A stretch of 50,374 nucleotides of DNA from an uncultured Clostridia bacterium. Lineage in GTDB: Bacteria > Bacillota > Clostridia > Oscillospirales > Oscillospiraceae. The notes under the pieces are model-generated. The model was not told where the DNA came from, ran no database searches, and was given only the letters and a program-made list of their open reading frames with translations. Numbering within the stretch: the stretch's first letter is position 1; each line of letters starts with the position of its first letter. Made by a program: the position numbers and the translations under genes. Location of the stretch: assembly GCA_930990965.1 (NCBI GenBank), contig CAKNRQ010000015.1, positions 1-50,374 on the forward strand, given 5' to 3'. Positions 35,403 to 43,132 of this stretch are shown here, one piece after another.

Positions 35403-35710
35403 TGGCAATTACCCATCTCACTAAAGACAACTTCGACTCTGCTATCGCCAACGGCAAAGTAGTTGTGGACTTCTGGGCCACATGGTGCGGACCCTGCCGC
35501 ATGCAGGCGCCCATCCTCGACGAGTTCGACCAGGCTCAGAACGGCGCTGTGAGCGTCTGCAAGGTCGATGTGGACGCCGAGCCCGAGCTCGCCGCCCGCT
35601 ACGGTATCATGAGCATACCCACGCTGCTCTACTTCCAGAACGGCCAGCTCATCAACAAGACCGTGGGCGTGCAGTCCCTGGCTCAAATTTCCGCTGCCAT
35701 GGGCGTGTGA
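35402..35710 (+). CDS. trxA: Thioredoxin
   Basis: A 102-residue thioredoxin that reduces protein disulfides in the cytoplasm. The active site is WCGPC (C29 and C32) in VDFWATWCGPCRMQAP, with the cis-proline in IMSIPTLLYFQNGQ. Its start overlaps the reductase stop by one base, preceded by AGGAGG inside the reductase gene, so reductase and substrate are made together. Confidence 0.95.
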   Translation: MAITHLTKDNFDSAIANGKVVVDFWATWCGPCRMQAPILDEFDQAQNGAVSVCKVDVDAEPELAARYGIMSIPTLLYFQNGQLINKTVGVQSLAQISAAMGV

Positions 35711-35713
35711 GGC

Positions 35714-35742
35714 TTGACAAGCCCCGGCCAATCGGATATAAT
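35714..35742 (+). promoter_or_regulatory. valS promoter (consensus)
   Basis: Consensus TTGACA (35714-35719), 17 bases, TATAAT (35737-35742), immediately after the trxA stop. It starts the T-box leader. Confidence 0.92.
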
Positions 35743-35748
35743 CATGCG

Positions 35749-36012
35749 GTACAAAGGCAATGACGGGCAGGAGTAGGCGCGCGGCAGATGCGAAGAGAAA
35801 GGGCGGTTAGGTGTAAGCCCTTGTGAAGCGGCGTTGAAGGTCGGCCCCGAGCCGTGAGGCTGAAAGAGCGCAGTCCGAGAGCGGCATGCGCGAAGTAAGC
35901 CCGCCGGGTACTCCCGTTACAGAGTCACGAGTGTCATGCCGCAAGGCATGGAATTCAGGTGGTACCACGCTTATTCAAGCGCCCTGAAGCATTATGCTTC
36001 GGGGCGTTTTTC
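35749..36012 (+). promoter_or_regulatory. T-box leader controlling valS
   Basis: A leader of about 260 bases that senses uncharged tRNA-Val. The T-box core AGGTGGTACCACG is at 35957-35969. The antiterminator can form by TTCAGG (35954-35959) pairing with CCTGAA (35983-35988). The competing terminator stem (35980-35991 with 35995-36006) is followed by TTTTT. The two helices share bases and are mutually exclusive. Upstream Stem I has the AGAGAAAGGG and GTGTAAGCCC features of clostridial leaders. A valine codon GTC occurs at 35840-35842 in a plausible specifier position, but I cannot assign the specifier with certainty. Confidence 0.92.
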
Positions 36013-36043
36013 GTCCCCCGAGGCAATCTGAAAGGAGACAGCT

Positions 36044-38662
36044 ATGAAAGAACTGCCAAAGGTCTATGACCCGCATGTGGTCGAGAAGAAAATCTACGAC
36101 ATGTGGCTGAAAGGCAACTATTTCCACGCTGAACGCGACCCGGAGAAGAAGCCCTTCACCATCGTCATCCCGCCCCCGAACGTCACCGGCCAGTTGCACC
36201 TCGGCCATGCGTTCGACGAGACCATACAGGACATCCTCATCCGCTACAAGCGCATGGACGGCTACTCCACGCTGTGGCTGCCCGGATATGACCACGCCGG
36301 TATCGCCACTCAGATAAAGGTCGAGGAGAAGCTGCGCAATGAGGGCAAGACCCGTTTCGACCTGGGCCGCGAGGGATTCCTGGACGAAGTCTGGGCTTGG
36401 AAGAACAAGTTCGGCAACAGGATAGTCGAGCAGCTCAAGACCCTCGGCTCCAGCTGCGACTGGGCGCGCCAGCGCTTCACCATGGACGACACCTGCGCCA
36501 AGGCCGTGCGCGAGACCTTTGTCAACATGTACGAGAAGGGCCTCATCTACAAGGGCCACCGCATCATCAACTGGTGCCCGCACTGCACCACCGCGCTCTC
36601 CGACGCCGAGGTCGAGTACGTGGAGAAGCCCGGCCACCTCTGGCACGTGCGCTACCCGCTCTCCGACGGCTCCGGCGAGCTCATCATCGCCACCACCCGT
36701 CCCGAGACCATGCTGGGCGACACCGGCGTGGCCGTCAACCCCGCCGACGAGCGCTACAAGGACATCGTGGGCAAGACCTGCATCCTGCCGCTCGTGGGCC
36801 GCGAGATACCCATCGTCGCCGACGAGTACGTCGAGATGGACTTCGGCACCGGCTGCGTCAAGATGACGCCCTGCCACGACCCGAACGACTTCGAGGTCGC
36901 GCAGCGCCACGGCCTGGAGGAGATACTCATCCTCGACAACAACGCCAGGATCATCAACGGCGGCAAGTACAACGGCATGGACCGCTACGAGGCCCGCAAG
37001 GCCATCGTCGAAGACCTCGAGCGCGAGGGCTACCTGGTCAAGGTCGAGGACTACAGCCACAACGTCGGCACCTGCTACCGCTGCCACAACGACGTCGAGC
37101 CCATGAGCAGCGAGCAGTGGTTCGTCAAGATGCAGCCGCTGGCCAAGGAGGCCATCCGCGTCGTCGAGGACGGCGAGATAAAGTTCGTCCCCGAGCGCTT
37201 CTCCAAGACTTACCTCAACTGGATGCACAACGTCCGCGACTGGTGCATCTCCCGCCAGCTCTGGTGGGGCCACCGTATCCCGGCCTGGTACTGCAAGGAC
37301 TGCGGCCACATGACCGTCTCCCGCGAGGACGCCACCGAGTGCGAATGCTGCCACAGCAAGAATATCGAGCAGGACCCCGACGTGCTAGACACCTGGTTCT
37401 CCAGTGCGCTCTGGCCCTTCTCCACTTTGGGCTGGCCGGATGAGACCGAAGATCTCAAGTACTTCTACCCCACGGACGTGCTGGTCACGGGCTATGACAT
37501 CATCTTCTTCTGGGTTGCCCGCATGATCTTCTCGGCCTGCGAGCAGACGCACTCCATACCCTTCCATACCGTGCTCATCCACGGCCTGATCCGCGACCCG
37601 CAGGGCAAGAAGATGAGTAAGTCTGCCGGCAACGGCGTTGACCCCATCGAGATGATTGACCGCTTCGGCGCCGACGCGCTGCGCTTCAACATCATCACCG
37701 GCAACAGCCCCGGAAACGACACCCGCTTCTATGTAGAGCGCTGCGAGGCCATGCGCAACTTTGCCAACAAGCTGTGGAACGCCTCCCGCTTCGTCATGAT
37801 GAACCTCCATGTCGAGGACAACAAGCTGCCCGATAAGCTCACCCTGCCTGACAAGTGGGTGCTCAGCAAGCTCAACACCCTCGTCAAAGAGGTGCGCGAG
37901 AACCTTGACCACTACGAGCTCGGCGTCGCCGCCCAGAAGATCTACGACTTCATCTGGGACACCTACTGCGACTGGTACATCGAGCTCTGCAAGGCCCGCC
38001 TTAACGGCGACGACGCCGAGGCCAAAGAGGGCGCCGAGCGTGTGCTGCTCTTCGTGCTCACCCGCATACTTGAGCTGCTGCATCCCTATATGCCCTTCAT
38101 CACCGAGGAGATTTACCAGGCCATCCCGCACGAGAGCGAGGCGCTCATCATCGCGCCGTATCCGAAGTACGACCAGGCCCTCTCCTTCCCGGAGGAAGAG
38201 GCCAGCTTCGAGCTCGTCATGGACGCTATCCGCGCCGTGAGGTCGCGCCGCGCAGATATGAACGTCGCCCCCTCCCGCAAGGCCAAGCTCATAGTCGCCA
38301 CCGCCGAGACCGGCACCTTTACCGCCGGAGCGCCCTACTTTGAGCGCTTGGCCAGCGCCAGCGAGGTCGAGGTCGTGGGCGAGGATTACGCCCCCGAGGC
38401 CGGCATGGTCACCGTCACCACCCACTCCGCGCGTCTCTACATGCCCATGGCCGAGCTCGTGGACATAGAGGCCGAGCGCGCCAGGCTCACGAAGGAACTC
38501 GAGAAGGCGAAGAAGCAGCTCGAGGCCCAGGAGAAGAAGCTCGCCAACGAGAACTTCGTCTCCCGCGCACCGGAGGCCGTAGTCAACGCCGAACGCGAGC
38601 GCGCCGAGAAGGCAAAAGCGCTGATAGCAAACCTCGAAGGCTCCCTGAAGGAGCTCGGCTGA
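36044..38662 (+). CDS. valS: Valyl-tRNA synthetase
   Basis: Class Ia synthetase of 872 residues that charges tRNA-Val. HIGH box in [15 protein letters not shown] (about 45-59), the CP1 editing domain with [17 protein letters not shown], the [19 protein letters not shown] connective, KMSKS in [14 protein letters not shown], an anticodon-binding helical domain, and a C-terminal tRNA-binding coiled coil of about 65 residues ([26 protein letters not shown] region). ATG 36044 follows AAAGGAG. Regulated by the T-box leader. Confidence 0.97.
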   Translation: MKELPKVYDPHVVEKKIYDMWLKGNYFHAERDPEKKPFTIVIPPPNVTGQLHLGHAFDETIQDILIRYKRMDGYSTLWLPGYDHAGIATQIKVEEKLRNEGKTRFDLGREGFLDEVWAWKNKFGNRIVEQLKTLGSSCDWARQRFTMDDTCAKAVRETFVNMYEKGLIYKGHRIINWCPHCTTALSDAEVEYVEKPGHLWHVRYPLSDGSGELIIATTRPETMLGDTGVAVNPADERYKDIVGKTCILPLVGREIPIVADEYVEMDFGTGCVKMTPCHDPNDFEVAQRHGLEEILILDNNARIINGGKYNGMDRYEARKAIVEDLEREGYLVKVEDYSHNVGTCYRCHNDVEPMSSEQWFVKMQPLAKEAIRVVEDGEIKFVPERFSKTYLNWMHNVRDWCISRQLWWGHRIPAWYCKDCGHMTVSREDATECECCHSKNIEQDPDVLDTWFSSALWPFSTLGWPDETEDLKYFYPTDVLVTGYDIIFFWVARMIFSACEQTHSIPFHTVLIHGLIRDPQGKKMSKSAGNGVDPIEMIDRFGADALRFNIITGNSPGNDTRFYVERCEAMRNFANKLWNASRFVMMNLHVEDNKLPDKLTLPDKWVLSKLNTLVKEVRENLDHYELGVAAQKIYDFIWDTYCDWYIELCKARLNGDDAEAKEGAERVLLFVLTRILELLHPYMPFITEEIYQAIPHESEALIIAPYPKYDQALSFPEEEASFELVMDAIRAVRSRRADMNVAPSRKAKLIVATAETGTFTAGAPYFERLASASEVEVVGEDYAPEAGMVTVTTHSARLYMPMAELVDIEAERARLTKELEKAKKQLEAQEKKLANENFVSRAPEAVVNAERERAEKAKALIANLEGSLKELG

Positions 38663-38685
38663 GAGTAAAGCCGCATGTAAATACA

Positions 38686-38716
38686 AGAAAATCCCCCGTG
38701 CAAACGGGGGATTTTT
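38686..38716. terminator. Bidirectional terminator after valS
   Basis: Stem AAAATCCCCCGT/ACGGGGGATTTT (38688-38699 and 38704-38715, GCAA loop), with A and T runs on both sides. It serves valS and the convergent lipoprotein gene. Confidence 0.92.
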
Positions 38717-38721
38717 CGTTC

Positions 38722-39843
38722 TCAGCTCATTGTACTGATACCGTCTAGCGGCGAGACGTAGTCTGCCCATGCGGTGGGATATATGTCCGGCAGGCGCTTT
38801 ATAGTGACGGCTTCGTCCGTCACGCCCATGGCGTAGAGCGCTCCTGCGTCGGAGCGGGTGCTGTACAGGAATTGGGAGGTGTCGCCGCTGTACACGCCGA
38901 GCGGCGTGCCGTCGGAGTCCACGCGCAGGATGTATTCGGCGGTGTAGATGACGTAGTCCGCGTTTTGCCCTATTTCTACGGCGTACACGTCGTACTGCCC
39001 GCCGCCGTGCCGCAGCAGACGCAGGCCGCCGAGGAGCGCGTCTTCGCAGGAGGACTCAAAATTCAGCGTCAGGCTCTCACCGTCCGGCAGCGTTATGTCG
39101 AGGGCCATGGTGGACGAGGCTATCTTGTCCTCGGGTATGGTGCGCGGCTCCCAGAGCGTGCCGTCGCTGAGCATGTGCTTGCCGTCGGGGACGCGCTCCC
39201 GGCGCGCGTCGGGGTTTGCCGTGTCGAATATAAGCATCTGGCCGGAGACTTCGACATAGAGCTTGCCGTCCTTGGCCGACATGGAGGCCACGGCCTCGCT
39301 CGGCAGGGAGGAGACGAAGGGCAGCGCGCTCACTGTGCCGTCGGGGTAGATTGCGGCGAAGGCCGGGGCGAGGGTGCCGTCCTCTATGCCGAAGATGTAG
39401 ATGATGCCGCCGTCGACAGCCATGTGGACGCCGCCTCTCAGCCCCGCCGCGGACAGGTCTGCTGTGCGTTCTAGTACGCCGTTATAGAACACTGATACGC
39501 TGTTGCTGGCCGTGTTGAGTATGTAAATCCGGCCGTCCTCGATATCGAACTCGTCAGGGCCCATGTACTCGCCGCCACCGTCGTAGTAGTACGGCATGAC
39601 AGAACCCTCTGGCACGTTGCCCTCGCTCACGGCCTCGACCGGTATGCTCAGTACGACCTGTTCGATATCGCTCGTGCCCGGCGGCCAGGGGATGGCCTCC
39701 TCGGGCGGTTCGGATTGGGGCGGCTCGGAAGCTGGCACCTCCGGAGCGTCAGGAGTGGGTACGGACGCGGGAGCGGGGCTTCCGCACGCGGCAAATGAAA
39801 AAATAAAGGCCGCCGTGAGCAGAAGGCAGAGATATCTCTTCAT
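38722..39843 (-). CDS. Hypothetical lipoprotein, paralogue A
   Basis: A 373-residue secreted lipoprotein of a family I do not recognise. The signal peptide MKRYLCLLLTAAFIFSFAAC ends with a lipobox, followed by a Pro/Ser/Glu-rich linker to about 50 and the motif WPPGTSDIEQVVLSIPV. The body consists of repeated short beta-strand pairs with DG turns (IEDGRIYILN, VDGGIIYIFG, AKDGKLYVEV, SDGTLWE), suggesting a beta-propeller of about six blades. It ends KRLPDIYPTAWADYVSPL. Both end motifs recur in the divergent neighbour at 40006-41016, so the pair arose by duplication. ATG 39843 follows AAGGAG by 7 bases. Confidence 0.75.
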   Translation of the reverse strand: MKRYLCLLLTAAFIFSFAACGSPAPASVPTPDAPEVPASEPPQSEPPEEAIPWPPGTSDIEQVVLSIPVEAVSEGNVPEGSVMPYYYDGGGEYMGPDEFDIEDGRIYILNTASNSVSVFYNGVLERTADLSAAGLRGGVHMAVDGGIIYIFGIEDGTLAPAFAAIYPDGTVSALPFVSSLPSEAVASMSAKDGKLYVEVSGQMLIFDTANPDARRERVPDGKHMLSDGTLWEPRTIPEDKIASSTMALDITLPDGESLTLNFESSCEDALLGGLRLLRHGGGQYDVYAVEIGQNADYVIYTAEYILRVDSDGTPLGVYSGDTSQFLYSTRSDAGALYAMGVTDEAVTIKRLPDIYPTAWADYVSPLDGISTMS

Positions 39844-39997
39844 ACTGTCACTCCTTGCAAAATTTTGATATATTTGACGGCAAATTTAGACAAAGGTTCC
39901 CCAAAAAATTCGAGATTTTTCGGGTAAATGTAGGACTGCCGGGAACGATTCTGCGGGGCCTACGTCACAGTAATAAAAACACAAGGGGGGAGAAGCT

Positions 39998-41016
39998 GTG
40001 AAAAAATGGTAGCCGCAATGCTCGCCGCGGCATTCGCGCTGCTCACGGCCTGCACCGGCGGGAGCGCGCCGGAGGCGACACCGCACACAACTCCTGCGCC
40101 GCCAGAGGTCGAGGCCTGGCCGCCTGGGACTAGTGATAGCGTTCAGACCGTGCTGAGCCTGCCTCTGACGGTGACGTCCGGCAATATGGGCGCTGACTAT
40201 TTCGCTGTGGAGAACGGGCTTATTTACCTGCGTTCAGGCTGGCAGGTCTCGGTCTATGAAGGGAGTGAGCTGGTGCGTACGTTGGATTTCAGCGGTGACT
40301 TCAACCACATCTGGGGCATGGATGTGGACAACGGCACAGTCTATGTCTACGACTGCGAGAGGGCTGTAGCCGAAGCGCCGGATGGCAGCCGGCACACCAT
40401 AAAACTGGGTGTTGAGGCACTCGACGGGGCCATTGACGAGCTGCGCGTGGAGGACGGGATAATCTATGCCACGGTGTTCTGCGACGGTTTCTACGGCTTC
40501 GGCGGCCGGACCTGGATAATCGACACGGCAGCGGACGACCCGATGGGCAGCGCGGACTGGGTGCCGGGATACGCCATTGACGGCGGTATAGTGTACACGG
40601 TGCTGACAAACGGTATGTATCCGCAGTACGCTATTTTGAACGTGCGCTATCCGGACGGGAGCATAGAGAGCGTGAGGCTGCGCAGCGAGTACGGGTTTGG
40701 AAACGTATACCTGCTGCGCTGCGGAGACGGGCAGTACGATTTGCAGGTGCAGGAGTTTGTCGAGGACAAGAACTATGTACTGACCACCCACACCGCCGTG
40801 TGGCGCGTGGACTCCGGCGGCGAGCCGCTGTACGTGCTGGAGACCGAGGACGATACGGATATCTACTACAACGTGACGCCCTGCTTTCAGGGAGGCATAT
40901 ATGCCATGAGGAAGTCAGTAACCCGGCTCGACATAGTGCGCATGCCGGATGTGTACACGACCGAGTGGGCAGATTACGTCTCGCCGCTCGCGGAGTTGAT
41001 ACCAGGAACGCAGTAA
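39998..41016 (+). CDS. Hypothetical lipoprotein, paralogue B (frame break at start)
   Basis: A secreted lipoprotein of about 340 residues, paralogous to the divergent neighbour: it shares WPPGTSDSVQTVLSLPL after the linker, repeated DG-turn beta strands (VENGLIYLRS, VDNGTVYVYD, VEDGIIYATV, IDGGIVYTVL) and the ending MPDVYTTEWADYVSPL. The natural start seems to be GTG 39998, 5 bases after GGGGGGAG, but it reads GTG AAA AAA TGG TAG. With one more A in the A6 tract at 40001-40006 it would read MKKMVAAMLAAAFALLTAC, a proper lipoprotein signal. As written, only ATG 40006 is in frame and it lies 14 bases from the ribosome site. This is either a sequencing error, slippage-dependent expression or a fresh mutation. 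Confidence 0.7.
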
Positions 41017-41046
41017 AAATCCCCCGTTTTTACGGGTGATTTTTCA
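41014..41046. terminator. Bidirectional terminator between converging genes
   Basis: Imperfect stem AAAAATCCCCCGT/ACGGGTGATTTTT (41016-41028 and 41032-41044, one mismatch) with A/T runs on both sides. It ends lipoprotein B and the ECF component gene. Confidence 0.8.
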
Positions 41047-41589
41047 TTCTATACCTATGGTGCGGTTCAGGCGGCGCAAGAGTTTGGAGAAGGGGAGTAT
41101 CAGCAGCCCGGCGCAGAGATTGCCTGCGGCGTGTACGGCGTCAAATGGCAGCCCGGCGATTATCCAGGCGATCATACCGTCGAAGTCCAGCCCGAACATC
41201 AGCGCCTGGGCTGGGGCATAAAGTGTGCCAAAGGCGAGCCCGTGCAGCGCGCATACGATGGGATAGACGATGGCCGCAACCTTGTCGGGCATGTTTTTCG
41301 GCATTAGCATGGTTACACCCCAGAGCACAGTCCAGACGTAGAGGTACGGCAGCCACCAGGGGGCAAAGCCTGACAGGAGCCCGTTCAGGAGGACATAGGT
41401 GTATATGGCATAGAGCGCCTTGGCGCGGTAAACGATGGTCAGCAGCATGGTGAACATGCCCAGCAGATGCACATTGGGTATAGCCTCCATGAGTACCTTG
41501 GAGGCGTACATCATGACGCCGAACATGGCATACAGAGCCATCTCCCGGACGCTCAAGCCCCTCTTACGCGGCTTCGCGGACAAAGGCAC
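41044..41589 (-). CDS. ECF transporter S component, probable cobalamin-related substrate
   Basis: A 181-residue membrane protein with about six hydrophobic segments. The family signature is LSVREMALYAMFGVMMYASKVLMEAIPNVHLLGMFTMLLTIVYR, the N-terminal helix block of a vitamin-type ECF substrate-binding (S) component. S components partner with a shared EcfAA'T module, absent from this window. The GTG start at 41589 lies inside the upstream gene (26-base overlap); an ATG at 41541 would cut into the conserved first helix. Pairing with a DUF4430 lipoprotein and a cobalamin riboswitch points to uptake of a corrinoid or precursor, which is an inference from context. Confidence 0.82.
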   Translation of the reverse strand: MPLSAKPRKRGLSVREMALYAMFGVMMYASKVLMEAIPNVHLLGMFTMLLTIVYRAKALYAIYTYVLLNGLLSGFAPWWLPYLYVWTVLWGVTMLMPKNMPDKVAAIVYPIVCALHGLAFGTLYAPAQALMFGLDFDGMIAWIIAGLPFDAVHAAGNLCAGLLILPFSKLLRRLNRTIGIE

Positions 41590-42064
41590 AGCTCATTCCG
41601 TCGGTGACGGGAGTGGTGTCAACGCCGGACGTGGCGTATTCACCGCCCACGTAAAGGCTCCAGTAGAAGCCGTCGGCTTCGTAGTCGGCGCTCATACCGT
41701 TGACGAATTTGACGTACATGCCGAACTCGCTCTCTTCACCGGAGATGAGACCCACGCCCTCAAGGGCGTCGCGCAGATTGTCCGCGTCGGTGTGGACGGT
41801 GAAGGTGACGGTCCTCTCCTCGGCCGTGCACTCGAAGGAGACAGTCATTGCGCCTTCACCGAGCTCGGTGTCCTCAGTGTACTGGGCGTTGTCCCATACG
41901 GAGACTTCAGCAGAGGGCTCCGCGCTGGGTTCGGCAGCTTCGGTGGGCTGGATGGACTCAGTGGGCGCGGGGCTCTGAGTGGTTTCGGCTTCGCCGCAGG
42001 CCGCAAGGGCGAATACCATGGCCAGCGCCAGCAGTAGCGCGGCCAGTTTCTTTGTCTTGTGCAT
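41564..42064 (-). CDS. DUF4430 lipoprotein (transcobalamin C-domain-like)
   Basis: A 166-residue surface lipoprotein. The signal MHKTKKLAALLLALAMVFALAAC has a lipobox, followed by a Thr/Glu/Pro/Ser linker to about 60 and a DUF4430 domain (DADNLRDALEGVGLISGEESEFGMYVKFVNGMSADYEADGFYWSLYVGGEYATSGVDTTPV). DUF4430 resembles the beta domain of intrinsic factor and transcobalamin, which cradles cobalamin, so it probably delivers corrinoid to the ECF component. ATG 42064 follows AAGGAG by 9 bases. It is directly downstream of a cobalamin riboswitch. Confidence 0.87.
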   Translation of the reverse strand: MHKTKKLAALLLALAMVFALAACGEAETTQSPAPTESIQPTEAAEPSAEPSAEVSVWDNAQYTEDTELGEGAMTVSFECTAEERTVTFTVHTDADNLRDALEGVGLISGEESEFGMYVKFVNGMSADYEADGFYWSLYVGGEYATSGVDTTPVTDGMSCAFVREAA

Positions 42065-42084
42065 ATACACACACTCCTTAAAAT

Positions 42085-42272
42085 AAGTCGCAGCGCACGA
42101 TTGAGCGTCCCCGCGTGCTCTGCGGGGCCTCATGGACGGACGGGCATTCCGGCTTGCTTGCGCTCACGGCAATGGCTGTTGCGACGGACTTTCACCGTCT
42201 TCCCCCGTCTCCTCCCGCCAGGTCGCCGCCCGGCGCTCAGACGCTTAAAGCGCGTCCAACGTGAGTCTGTGC
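42085..42272 (-). promoter_or_regulatory. Cobalamin riboswitch
   Basis: In the minus-strand leader, GGGGGAAGACGGTGAAAGTCC (core GGTGAAAGTCC at 42186-42196), then CAACAGCCATTGCCGTGAG, and the B12-box-like AAGCCGGAATGCCCG (42141-42155) follow in the order and spacing of cobalamin aptamers. A 6-bp expression-platform hairpin CCCCGC/GCGGGG (42109-42114, 42122-42127) lies between aptamer and ribosome site. No strong T run follows, so control is more likely translational. It governs the DUF4430-ECF pair: high cobalamin should switch them off. Confidence 0.85.
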
Positions 42273-42278
42273 GTGGCG

Positions 42279-42307
42279 ATTATAGCACAGCTTATGTCCG
42301 CACGCAA
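42279..42307 (-). promoter_or_regulatory. Promoter of the cobalamin riboswitch operon
   Basis: Minus strand TTGCGT (42302-42307), 17 bases, TATAAT (42279-42284). Transcription would begin near 42272, just before the aptamer. Confidence 0.85.
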
Positions 42308-42340
42308 CAAAAAGGCAGTGGATTCAAATCCACTGCCTTT
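42308..42340 (-). terminator. Terminator of the tetR gene
   Basis: 13-bp stem AAAGGCAGTGGAT/ATCCACTGCCTTT (42311-42323, 42328-42340) followed on the minus strand by TTTTTGTT. It starts 4 bases after the TetR stop. Confidence 0.9.
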
Positions 42341-42344
42341 AAGA

Positions 42345-42974
42345 CTATACGTTTTTTACACTTTGCGTGTGGCTCTGTCCATCCGCTTCGGGGTCGTAGG
42401 GGATCCCTTGCTCAGTGAGCACCCCGACTATAGACGCGCGGACTATAGAGCGCACCGGCTTTACAATGTTGATTCTGTCAAAAGACATGTGACCGGAAAT
42501 GTTGCTGAGAAGCATCCCCGCAGCAGCCTCAGTTAAGAATTCACACAGATACTCGCGTACATTGTCCGGGAGCCGTCTGCGCATAGACTGCTCTACTGAC
42601 TCAATCAGCGACGCGGTGATGCCAATAAAACTCATTCTGAAAAAACGTCCCAGTTCCACACTTCCAAAAGCGTCATAAGCGTTGCGCAACAGGTCGCGGT
42701 TCTCATCTATGTAGTTCGACACGAAATCCATGGCCTCTTCGTAGTCGTTGATGAGGTCGAAGCGCTTAATGATTCCAACCGCCTCTTCCTCGAAGATCCA
42801 GCGAAGCAGCGCGTAGATATCTTCAAAGTGGTAATAAAAAGTCTTGCGATTAACTCCGCACTCGTTGACTATCTCCGTTACGGTGATTTTGGAAAAGGGC
42901 TTGGCGCGCATCAGCTTTTTTAGCGAATCTGCCAAGGCACGTTTAGTCTTCATCGATGCCGCCTGGTATTTCAA
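42345..42974 (-). CDS. TetR/AcrR family regulator
   Basis: A 209-residue transcription regulator. The N-terminal TetR helix-turn-helix is clear: TKRALADSLKKLMRAKPFSKITVTEIVNECGVNRKTFYYHFEDIYALLRWIFEEE. The C-terminal half is an all-helical ligand/dimer domain of the TetR_C_8 look. The TTG start at 42974 lies 8 bases after AAGGAGG; an ATG at 42998 precedes that site and ATG 42953 would cut the first helix. It is divergent from the MMPL exporter operon, with repeats in the shared 158-base region, so it is the likely local repressor. Confidence 0.92.
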   Translation of the reverse strand: MKYQAASMKTKRALADSLKKLMRAKPFSKITVTEIVNECGVNRKTFYYHFEDIYALLRWIFEEEAVGIIKRFDLINDYEEAMDFVSNYIDENRDLLRNAYDAFGSVELGRFFRMSFIGITASLIESVEQSMRRRLPDNVREYLCEFLTEAAAGMLLSNISGHMSFDRINIVKPVRSIVRASIVGVLTEQGIPYDPEADGQSHTQSVKNV

Positions 42975-42996
42975 AGCAGATACCTCCTTAAATAAC

Positions 42997-43025
42997 ATTA
43001 TATACCCACAGCACGTGACCGTAAA
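42997..43025 (-). promoter_or_regulatory. tetR promoter
   Basis: Minus strand TTTACG (43020-43025), 17 bases, TATAAT (42997-43002). The -35 box sits within CCGTAAACGG, part of the repeat-rich operator region, which suggests autoregulation. Confidence 0.75.
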
Positions 43026-43113
43026 CGGACATGAAGCGGACAAACGTCCCAATTTGACCGTATAAGGGCCGGCAAAAAAGTGATATGATTAAACGTACGG
43101 TCCATGTTGGACC
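43016..43113. promoter_or_regulatory. Repeat-rich operator region between tetR and the MMPL gene
   Basis: This stretch holds direct repeats TGACCGTA (43016-43023 and 43055-43062), CGGACA (43026-43031 and 43037-43042, one helical turn apart), inverted repeat GGAC-AAAC-GTCC (43038-43049), and a perfect GGTCCA-TGT-TGGACC (43099-43113) in the MMPL leader next to TATGAT (43084-43089). Any could be the TetR site; the MMPL -35 box is not clear. Confidence 0.5.
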
Positions 43114-43132
43114 CCTTGAAAGGATGGCGAAA

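Noticed and set aside
36397..37443. A 348-codon frame inside valS
   Set aside because: Overlaps the catalytic core of valS in another frame and is Arg-rich, low-complexity shadow sequence.
39844..39997. Small RNA or hidden gene in the A/T-rich gap between the two lipoproteins
   Set aside because: Only weak promoter-like boxes and a short imperfect AAAAATTCGAGATTTTT symmetry are visible; no coding frame or strong stem.
42311..42340. tRNA-like T-arm (GTGGATTCAAATCCAC) that might be a tRNA remnant or att site
   Set aside because: The loop has six bases rather than seven, no acceptor, D-arm or anticodon arm surrounds it, and the stem extends to 13 bp with a T run, as in a terminator.
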